From positions 1 to 9,909 of the forward strand of contig JAEWFB010000063.1 of assembly GCA_023389095.1 (NCBI GenBank): DNA of 9,909 bases, given 5' to 3'. The DNA comes from Actinomycetes bacterium (lineage in GTDB: Bacteria; Actinomycetota; Actinomycetes; Actinomycetales; Dermatophilaceae). This document shows, one piece after another, positions 1-5,689 of this stretch; the stretch's first letter is position 1, and each line of letters begins with the position of its first letter. The notes beneath the pieces were generated by a model that was not told the DNA's origin, did not search any database, and worked only from the letters and a program-made list of their open reading frames with translations. Made by a program: the position numbers and the translations under genes.

Positions 1-168
1 TTACTTTGCGTGCGGGCAAACGCCGCGGCCCGGGCCCCCTTGGGGTCGCGGGGCCGGCGTCGTCACGCCGCACCCATGTTGGGTGCGGTGGCGTGCAGGC
101 TGCTCGCGACGACTTTTCACGTCCTGGTGTGGGGCGCGACCCGTTACCAGCTGCGCCGACGCAGCGAT
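1..168 (+). pseudogene. Possible C-terminal remnant of an IS110-type transposase (runs off left edge)
   Basis: In frame +1, open from the first base, the translation includes RGRRRHAAPMLGAVACRLL followed by ATTFHVLVWGATRYQ. This resembles the tail of IS110/IS116/IS902 transposases, where an Arg/Gly-rich stretch precedes a hydrophobic helix of the type AxVAvArkLLxxxxHxLxxGxxY. The catalytic parts would lie left of the window, so I cannot tell whether the rest is intact. The frame stays open to a stop at 421-423, but similarity ends near the Tyr at about codon 51, and the residues beyond look unrelated. That suggests a disrupted end. No terminal inverted repeat is visible, though IS110 elements usually lack them. 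This call rests on remembered family pattern, not alignment; chance similarity is possible. Confidence 0.35.
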
Positions 169-532
169 GGGACCCCGAGGACGAACGAACGATCAACTGC
201 ACTTCCGCATTCACGTCGGCAACCAGCTCGTGAGGAGCCACAACCTTGGGGCGACGAAGGCCGCACCGCCGACGTCATCCACGCCGAGCTGAGCGCGGCG
301 AACATCCCGTGGCTGGTCGGAGCCGAGCGGTACACCCCGCGCTGGAGCGTCCTCGAGTTGCGTTACCTGCGCCGCCTCATGCTCGCCGCGACCGCCCTCC
401 CGCGTACCTGGCTGACCAACTGAGGGGCACTCGCCTCACCGGGTCGGAAGTCGACCCCGCCGGCAAACTCCAGCACGCCATATCCACGCTAAAGCGACAT
501 GGGTGTCCGCGGAAGGTGGGACGTCGCAGCCC
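169..532. other. Stretch without a convincing gene
   Basis: No frame here has a recognisable domain together with a credible start. Frame +1 continues open to 423 and between about 270 and 423 has a coding-like composition (for example DVIHAELSAANIPWLVGAER), while frame +2 has a short coding-like piece at about 170-290. They do not join into one protein. This fits degraded coding sequence between the transposase remnant and the minus-strand cluster. No tRNA-like fold, SD sequence or terminator stood out. Confidence 0.4.
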
Positions 533-799
533 CTACGTATCGAGTCGGCGGTAGAGGGTGGACCGGCCGCGGCCGCGCTCCTGCTCGACGAAGCCGGCGT
601 TGCGTAGCGCGCGCAGGTGGTAGCGCAGGTTGGCGGGCTGAAGCCCTGTGCGCTTCTCCAGCTCGGCGATATCCACCCACTCGGACTCCACAGCCTCCAA
701 CACGCTCCGGGCCGCGGACGAGAGCCTTCGGATGGATCCGGGCGCCCGGGAGGGTGCCCCCTCTTCGGGGGCGTGTCTTGCGCGGTCGGCTCGGGTCAG
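533..799 (-). CDS. Small winged-helix (ArsR-like) DNA-binding protein, start uncertain
   Basis: The C-terminal 60 or so residues form a winged helix-turn-helix. A first helix (AARSVLEAVESEW) is followed by VDIAELEKRTGLQ, a recognition helix in PANLRYHLRALRNAGFV, and a basic wing EQERGRGRSTLYRRL, ending at a TAG. This layout matches ArsR-like regulators; the signal is unknown and there is no metal-binding Cys motif. The start is unclear. The frame is open from a GTG at 877, but the residues encoded inside the upstream lipoprotein gene look like shadow sequence. The coordinates use a CTG at 799-797 that overlaps the upstream TGA as CTGA, giving 88 residues. The alternative is a GTG at 703-701 with a weak GGAG, giving 56 residues that cut into the first helix. 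It is last in the cluster and may regulate it, or may be a fragment. Confidence 0.5.
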   Translation of the reverse strand: MTRADRARHAPEEGAPSRAPGSIRRLSSAARSVLEAVESEWVDIAELEKRTGLQPANLRYHLRALRNAGFVEQERGRGRSTLYRRLDT

Positions 800-1599
800 C
801 GTAGGTGCGCGGCGATCGCGTTCAGGGCTCGGTCGCGTGCGGCCTTCGTCCAGTCGCGCCCGTCGAGAATGACCCACGCGAAGCGGGTCCGCGCGAGGAA
901 TGCGACCGCGAGCGCTTCACCGTTCGAGCTCCGGCTTGAGGGCACAGAGCCGGCCATGACCTTGATGCCGCCGACGCTGCCTGGGGCTGCGCCGGCACAT
1001 GAGGAGAAGGCGAGCTCGAGGAACGCGGCCACCCCGCGCGGGTCGCCAAGACGCGGCTGGATCTCGACGTAGCCGACGGTCCGTCCCGGCGCCGCCCCGG
1101 CAGACCCGTCCTCCGGGGCGGTGCTGACGGTGACCCGGCGGATCCGGGTCGCGTCGAACGCGGCGACCATGCCCGGCCAGTCGAGCGACGTCCATGGCGG
1201 GGGCTGCCCGCACCAGGTCCCGTCCCCGTCCGGCAGGGTCCGTCCACACTTCAGGTCGTTGAGAACGTCCTGGCCGGGCGTGAACTCGTCGTTGAGGTCG
1301 ATGCCGCGGGCGACTCCCTTGCCGAACAGGTCACCGAACGGGAGCGTCGCGCTCCCACCACGGCCGAGGTCGCGCTGCGTCGCGCACTGGCCCGCTTCGT
1401 CGACCGCGGTCATCGTCGGTCCGGGAGTCGCGGACCCTGTGACAGGGGAGGGCTGCGGGGGTGTCGTCGAGCCGCGGCTGTCACATCCAGCAACGGCGAG
1501 CAAGGCCACCGCCGTCAGCGGGATCGCCGCGGTGCGGTGCCCGCGTCCGGGTTGCCGCCGCGGCCACACTCGAGCCGGCCCTGCTGCCCCTGTCGTCAT
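796..1599 (-). CDS. Putative lipoprotein of unknown function (lipoprotein C)
   Basis: The predicted 267-residue protein begins with a basic N-region (RRQPGRGHR), a hydrophobic core (AAIPLTAVALLAVAG) and a lipobox LAVAGC with the lipidated Cys at residue 39. A Thr/Pro/Ser-rich linker follows, typical of actinobacterial lipoproteins tethered outside the membrane. The mature part has four further Cys (QCATQ, LKCGR, TWCGQ, SSCAG) that could form disulfides. It ends with a strand-helix segment (FAWVILDGRDW then KAARDRALNAIAAHL) seen in small extracytoplasmic sensor-like domains, which is inference only. Start choice is open: ATG 1599 is used, but an in-frame ATG at 1641 lies 12 nt after the lipoprotein B stop, and a GTG at 1569 would give a more usual 28-residue leader. 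Its TGA overlaps the possible CTG start of the winged-helix gene. I do not recognise the family. Confidence 0.7.
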   Translation of the reverse strand: MTTGAAGPARVWPRRQPGRGHRTAAIPLTAVALLAVAGCDSRGSTTPPQPSPVTGSATPGPTMTAVDEAGQCATQRDLGRGGSATLPFGDLFGKGVARGIDLNDEFTPGQDVLNDLKCGRTLPDGDGTWCGQPPPWTSLDWPGMVAAFDATRIRRVTVSTAPEDGSAGAAPGRTVGYVEIQPRLGDPRGVAAFLELAFSSCAGAAPGSVGGIKVMAGSVPSSRSSNGEALAVAFLARTRFAWVILDGRDWTKAARDRALNAIAAHLR

Positions 1600-1653
1600 A
1601 CCGTGCAGTGTGCCCGCCGGGGAACGGCTGGAGTGGGGCATGCCTGGGCCGGC

Positions 1654-2144
1654 CTAGGTCGATGGTGGCGTGCCTGCTGGTGTGGGCGCGGGTGTGAGGG
1701 TTGCGCCGCCGCAGCTGCGCCCGCTGATCTGAGCCCCGAAGGAGTTCGCGATCCAGAAGGTGCCGCCGGGCAGGGTGACCTGGGCCGGGGCGCTCTCGGT
1801 GACGTACACCTCTGCTGTCAGCTTCGTGGGCCGGTTCTTGCGCGGGTCCCCGAGCGGTTCGGTCCCGTGGGGGCCGATCCAGACCCGCGTCACCCCCTGG
1901 TTCGGGTCGAAGTCCCCCCGTGGGGGAACCCTTGCGCGGTGAGCTCGTAGACGCCCCCGCCCACGGTGAACGGGACGACGCCACCGGTCGACCCGCCCTG
2001 CGTCAGGACGACGACAGGGCCGGGCGACAGGCACGGTGGCGGTGGTGTGGTCACGGCATTGCGGTCCCGACCGAAGGGCCCGACGCAGGACCCGAGCGCT
2101 GCAGCGACGGCGATGGCACCCGCCACTGCCCTCCACCGTCTCAC
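1654..2144 (-). pseudogene. Frameshifted small lipoprotein gene (lipoprotein B)
   Basis: The start is a GTG at 2144-2142 that overlaps the TGA of the upstream gene as GTGA. The leader has RRWR, a hydrophobic core (AVAGAIAVAAALGS) and Cys20, a plausible lipobox (LGSC). The frame reads TPPPPCLSPGPVVVLTQGG and VYELTAQGFPHGG, then runs to a stop just after the run of six C at 1914-1919 (six G in the coding sense). One extra G there joins it to a second open frame that continues DFDPNQGVTRVWIGPHGTEP and ends at 1654 with a Pro/Thr tail. The repaired product would be 163 residues. The downstream half has clear protein character (VTLPGGTFWIANSFG), so this is one gene split by a one-base deletion. 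It may be a true mutation, a slippage site or a sequencing error. I do not recognise the family. Confidence 0.65.
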
Positions 2145-3121
2145 GGGTTGCCGCACCTGCCACTCATCGGCGCGGAGCTGCCCGCGCCACTGACCGTGAT
2201 CGTGGACCCGACCGCGCCGCACACGAGCTGGGTACGGGCTCCCTGGACGGCGATGTCCGCGTTCGGTGCGACGACCTGCCCGCGCAGGACAGCGGCCGCA
2301 CCGGTCAGCGTGACAGCGGCGCCGCGAGCGTCGGTGATCACGGAGGGGTTCCCGCGCGTGTCCGAGGCCTGCCCGATGGTCACCGTGGACGCGACGATGC
2401 TCACGCCACCCTCGGCCGCGATGATGGCGGGGTACGTCCCGGCGACGTCGAGGACGACACGGCAGGGCACGTACACGGTCCCGGTGAGCTCTGCTGGTGA
2501 GCGGGGCCGCCATTCGCCGTTCACGCACGCGCTTGCCGGGATAGCTCGGTAGCCGGGCGGAGTCGTGAGCCGCCCACCGGGCCGGTAGTCACCCATGGCG
2601 GGCACCTTCGGCGCACCTTGACCGGCCGCCACCTTGTTTGCGGCGGGGGTGAAGGTGTTGAACTGGCCGAGGTTGCTCAGCGTGGTCGTGTACTCGGTGC
2701 CGCCCTGAAGGTTGATGGAGGACCCACCGAGGCGGACCGCACCATCGGAGTGGACGAGGCCGGCCGCGGCGAACTTCGCTGCGGCGATGTTCACGACGGT
2801 GCCAGCGGTTCCGGTGGCCCACAGTGACGGTGTCGTCGGTATCGGGTTGACAGTCTCGGTGACGGTCTTGCCGGTGACGGTGCTCTTGGCCTCGATCGCG
2901 ATGGGTGCTGCGGACCCGGTGCGGTCGATGCTGGGGATGCTGACCAGGACTCCGCCGGACCGGTCAACCTGGAACTGGCCGATGGGGAGGCCGGCAACGG
3001 TCACGTCCACGGTCTCGATCGGGACGCCGGCAGGCTGCTGGCAAGCAGCGAGACGGTGGTCGCTCTCAGCTGCTTCTTCATCCGTGCGAAAACTGACATC
3101 CCCTGACCCCCTGGTCGGCAT
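2141..3121 (-). CDS. Probable exported beta-helix-like protein with disrupted N-terminus (protein A)
   Basis: The open frame has 326 codons from an ATG at 3121, with AGGGG eight bases upstream. Residues about 213-315 contain repeated short beta strands (RVVLDVAGTYPAIIAAEGGV, SIVASTVTIG, AVTLTGAAAVLRGQVVAPNA, STITVSG), like single-turn-per-repeat beta-helices of surface or pilus-associated proteins. Cys199, Cys220, Cys301 and Cys323 could pair. The N-terminus is odd: a better SD (AGGGGG) precedes another ATG at 3099 in a different frame. That frame encodes MSVFARMKKQLRATTVSLLA, a signal-peptide start, and ends 32 codons on. The long frame itself has a lipobox-like LAAC (Cys27) but no hydrophobic stretch before it. 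A shift of +1 (or -2) near 3040-3055 would unite them. As it stands the protein would probably not be exported. It leads the cluster and its TGA overlaps the GTG of the next gene. No function is assigned. Confidence 0.6.
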   Translation of the reverse strand: MPTRGSGDVSFRTDEEAAESDHRLAACQQPAGVPIETVDVTVAGLPIGQFQVDRSGGVLVSIPSIDRTGSAAPIAIEAKSTVTGKTVTETVNPIPTTPSLWATGTAGTVVNIAAAKFAAAGLVHSDGAVRLGGSSINLQGGTEYTTTLSNLGQFNTFTPAANKVAAGQGAPKVPAMGDYRPGGRLTTPPGYRAIPASACVNGEWRPRSPAELTGTVYVPCRVVLDVAGTYPAIIAAEGGVSIVASTVTIGQASDTRGNPSVITDARGAAVTLTGAAAVLRGQVVAPNADIAVQGARTQLVCGAVGSTITVSGAGSSAPMSGRCGNP

Positions 3122-3552
3122 CGTCGGCCCCTACCGGCTGGGCCGATCATGGCAGGATCGCCGTGCCGTGGATCACGTTTCACGCAAATGCCCCCATCTG
3201 GCGCGAACGGGTCTGCGGTGGTCTCCGTCAAAGCGGCGTGAACGGGCCCGACCGGAGGTCGCGCGGGTCCACCGCGACGTGCTCAACGCGCGGTCGACCC
3301 GAACCCACAGCGCCGGACCATGCTCACGATGACGTCACGAAAGGTGAGGATGACGCGTGTGATCGAGCACAGCCCAATGTCATCGCGACCGTCGAACGGG
3401 CATCGTCTGACCGATGACAGCTGATCACTGAAGCATGAGGGCCCGGACGGCACTGCCGTCCGGGCCCTCGCTGCTCCCACCTGAACGGGCCGGACGGCGT
3501 CCGTGGGTGGAGGATGGGCTGGTCGCCACCGTCGCTCTGCGAGAGGACTTTC
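3122..3552. other. Intergenic region between the divergent protein A cluster and malic enzyme
   Basis: No convincing gene is present. Short frames on both strands are Arg-rich and have neither domains nor SD sequences. The stretch must hold the promoters of the leftward cluster and of malic enzyme, but I see no clear -35/-10 pair for either. It contains an 8-bp palindrome TGACGTCA at 3330-3337 and the strong hairpin at 3437-3469 listed separately. Confidence 0.5.
3437..3469. terminator. Perfect 15-bp hairpin, terminator-like, in the malic enzyme leader region
   Basis: GAGGGCCCGGACGGC at 3437-3451 is followed by the loop ACT and its exact reverse complement at 3455-3469. The stem is very stable, but neither side has a run of T, as is common for high-GC actinobacterial terminators. 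It lies 83 bp before the malic enzyme start, and no gene ends nearby on either strand. It could be a terminator left from a lost plus-strand gene, an attenuator in the malic enzyme leader, or an insulator between divergent units. A smaller related hairpin, CGGAC-GGC-GTCCG, sits at 3491-3503. Confidence 0.6.
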
Positions 3553-4938
3553 ATGGCCATCCCGAGTCCCGGGTACTCGATCACGGTCCGGGTCGAGCTG
3601 CCGGCGTCGGCCAACGCGACCGCGGCCCTGACGACGGCCGTCTCCTCGACGGGCGGTGCGCTCACCGCGCTCGACGTCGCGGAGAGCCGGACCGACCGTC
3701 TCGTCGTCGACGTCACGTGCGACACGAGGGACGAGGCGCACGGTCACCTCATCACCGACGCGATCGCCGCCATCCCCGGCGCGGTGGTCCACAAGGTCAG
3801 CGACCAGACGTTCCTGCTGCACCTCGGCGGCAAGATCGAGGTCGACCCGAAGGTGCCCCTCAAGCACCGCGACGATCTGTCGCGCGCCTACACGCCTGGC
3901 GTGGCCCGCATCTGCCGGGCCATCGTCGAGCACCCCGAGGACGCCCGCCGCCTGACCATCAAGCGCAACACCGTCGCCGTCGTCACCGACGGATCGGCGG
4001 TGCTGGGCCTCGGCAGCATCGGGCCGCTCGCGGCGCTGCCCGTCATGGAGGGCAAGGCGGCGCTCTTCAAGCAGTTCGGCGGTGTCGACGCGTGGCCGGT
4101 CTGCCTCGACACCCAGGACTCCGACGCCATCGTCGAGATCGTCCGCGCCATCGCTCCGGTCTACGGGGGCATCAACCTCGAGGACATCTCGGCGCCGCGG
4201 TGCTTCGAGATCGAAGCGCGCCTGCGCGACCTGCTCGACATCCCCGTCTTCCACGACGACCAGCACGGCACGGCGATCGTCGTGCTCGCGGCGCTGACCA
4301 ACGCGCTCCGGGTCGTCGGCAAGCCCATCGAGGACGTGCGCATCGTCGTCTCGGGCGTCGGAGCGGCCGGCCACGCGATCATCCGCCTGCTGCTCACCCA
4401 GGGCGCCCGCGACATCGTCGCCTGCGGCCGGACGGGCGTTGTCCACGCGGACGACGAGGGCATGGAGCCGTTCCGCCAGTGGATCGCCGAGCACACCAAC
4501 CCGCGCCAGGTCAGCGGCAGCCTCACCGAGGTCCTGGCCGGGGCCGACGTGTTCATCGGCGTCTCGGCCCCCGACCTGCTGACCGGTGCGGACATCGCGA
4601 CCATGGCGGGCGACGCCATCGTCTTCGCCCTGGCGAACCCGGTGCCAGAGGTCGATCCCATCGCCGCGAGCGAGCACGCCGCGGTCGTGGCGACCGGGCG
4701 CTCGGACCACCCTAACCAGATCAACAACGTGCTCGTCTTCCCCGGGTTCTTCCGGGGGCTGCTCGACGCGGGGGTGTCCGACATCACCGACGCGATGATG
4801 GTGGCGGCCGCCCGCGCCATCGCCGACACGGTCGAGCCCAGCGAGCTCAACGCGAGCTTCATCATCCCGAGCGTCTTCGACGCGACGGTCGCCCCAGCGG
4901 TCGCCGCGGCCGTCCGCCACGTGACGGAGCCCGCCTGA
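3553..4938 (+). CDS. NAD(P)-dependent malic enzyme with N-terminal ACT-like domain
   Basis: This cytoplasmic enzyme oxidatively decarboxylates malate to pyruvate and CO2, yielding NAD(P)H and linking the TCA cycle to pyruvate. The start ATG at 3553 follows AGAGGA with five bases between; an in-frame upstream start at 3514 lacks support. The 461 residues hold an ACT-like regulatory domain (about 5-88), then the malic enzyme core. The core has Tyr113 in SRAYTPGVA (general acid), Lys168 in MEGKAALFK (general base), Glu210-Asp211 in NLEDIS and Asp236 in FHDDQHGTA (metal site). The Rossmann motif GVGAAG is at 268-273, ANPVPE at 361-366 and NQINNVLVFPG near 388-398. All are intact. The strand after the Rossmann loop reads VACGRTG, with Gly-Arg where NAD-preferring relatives often have Asp, hinting at NADP use (inference). 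Monocistronic; it converges with the DUF2652 gene 28 bp away. The ACT-like domain suggests amino-acid or metabolite control, but the ligand is unknown. Confidence 0.93.
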   Translation: MAIPSPGYSITVRVELPASANATAALTTAVSSTGGALTALDVAESRTDRLVVDVTCDTRDEAHGHLITDAIAAIPGAVVHKVSDQTFLLHLGGKIEVDPKVPLKHRDDLSRAYTPGVARICRAIVEHPEDARRLTIKRNTVAVVTDGSAVLGLGSIGPLAALPVMEGKAALFKQFGGVDAWPVCLDTQDSDAIVEIVRAIAPVYGGINLEDISAPRCFEIEARLRDLLDIPVFHDDQHGTAIVVLAALTNALRVVGKPIEDVRIVVSGVGAAGHAIIRLLLTQGARDIVACGRTGVVHADDEGMEPFRQWIAEHTNPRQVSGSLTEVLAGADVFIGVSAPDLLTGADIATMAGDAIVFALANPVPEVDPIAASEHAAVVATGRSDHPNQINNVLVFPGFFRGLLDAGVSDITDAMMVAAARAIADTVEPSELNASFIIPSVFDATVAPAVAAAVRHVTEPA

Positions 4939-4948
4939 GAGTCGTGGT

Positions 4949-4975
4949 GCTCAGCCGTCGTGCTGCTCAGCCGTC
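4949..4975. repeat. Short imperfect tandem repeat at a convergent gene junction
   Basis: GCTCAGCCGTC occurs at 4949-4959 and again at 4965-4975, a 16-bp period. The second copy contains the stop codon of the DUF2652 gene (TCA at 4967-4969 on the plus strand). The 28-bp gap to the malic enzyme stop holds no hairpin that would serve as a terminator. Confidence 0.6.
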
Positions 4976-5689
4976 CGACGACGCCGAGCGGAACCGGCGG
5001 CGGCGCAGACCGAGCATGTACGGCAGCCCGGTCCCGGCGGTGCCGAGTGTCCGACCCAACCGGGCTCGTAGCGTCGGGGCGGGGAGCGGCGGCAGGGACC
5101 CCTGCAGCCCCGTGATGTCGAGGTGCCAGGCCGTCACGGGGCCGATGCCCTCGAGGTCGTGGGACGCGGCGTGCGCCGGTGCGGGGACCCGGTTCCCCGA
5201 GGTGGCGTGCAGCTCGTCGGACAGCAGGACGTACTCGGGGATCCCCACGGGGCTCTTGAGCAGGCGGTGCAGGAGGATGACGTCGATCCCGACGAGCTTG
5301 GTGCGCTGTCGAACGGTCTGGGTGGCCACGTCGCCGACATGGGCCACGAACTTCAGCTTGAGCCGCCCGGCCTCGGCGCAGCCGTTGCAGGGGCAGAGGT
5401 TGGCCGCGACGTACTGTCGCTCGAGGTGGAAGGCCCGGTGCATCGCGAGAGCGGTCTGCAGCGTCGTCGTCACGAGGGCGTCGGCGTCGAGGCCACGGGT
5501 CGAGCGGGCCATGAACGCGGCGTCGCCCTCGACCTCGACGAGGTCGAAGCCGGGCGCCGCGTCGATGACGGTGCCGATCAGACGCGCCGTGGTGACCTCG
5601 GCGTGCGCGAGGCTCATCCGGTGCGTGCGCATGTAGTCGGTGTAGCCGCCGATGTCGGCGATGAGCAGCAGGGTCCGGTCGGTCGTCAT
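4967..5689 (-). CDS. DUF2652 protein with class III nucleotide-cyclase-like fold
   Basis: The protein has 240 residues. The start ATG at 5689-5687 overlaps the TGA of the MFS-cNMP gene as ATGA, so the two are translationally coupled. The N-terminal LLLIADIGGYTDYM (Asp12) and the later EVEGDAAFM (Asp56) match the two metal-binding aspartate motifs of class III adenylate/guanylate cyclases. LVGIDVILLHRLLK at 132-145 corresponds to the dimerisation/transition-state region and keeps Arg142, but has no Asn at the usual place. Glu52, four residues before Asp56, occupies the purine-selecting position that is Lys in adenylate cyclases. A CPCNGC cluster lies at 99-104. The C-terminal tail is Arg-rich. 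Family membership (DUF2652) is from motif memory. Whether it makes a cyclic nucleotide is not shown; the missing Asn argues for weak or absent activity, or a sensing role for its partner. No transmembrane helix. Confidence 0.8.
   Translation of the reverse strand: MTTDRTLLLIADIGGYTDYMRTHRMSLAHAEVTTARLIGTVIDAAPGFDLVEVEGDAAFMARSTRGLDADALVTTTLQTALAMHRAFHLERQYVAANLCPCNGCAEAGRLKLKFVAHVGDVATQTVRQRTKLVGIDVILLHRLLKSPVGIPEYVLLSDELHATSGNRVPAPAHAASHDLEGIGPVTAWHLDITGLQGSLPPLPAPTLRARLGRTLGTAGTGLPYMLGLRRRRFRSASSDG

Noticed and set aside
3330..3337. Palindrome TGACGTCA
   Set aside because: An isolated 8-bp palindrome is expected by chance at this length and no second copy or partner site is nearby.
3358..3371. 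TGTG-N6-CACA, a possible CRP-type operator upstream of malic enzyme
   Set aside because: CRP-type sites need eight bases between TGTG and CACA; here there are six, and the flanking bases do not extend the symmetry.
3283..4920. 545-codon open frame on the minus strand opposite malic enzyme
   Set aside because: It is rich in Arg, Asp and Gly, has no domain and no SD, and mirrors the GC-rich third positions of the intact malic enzyme gene.
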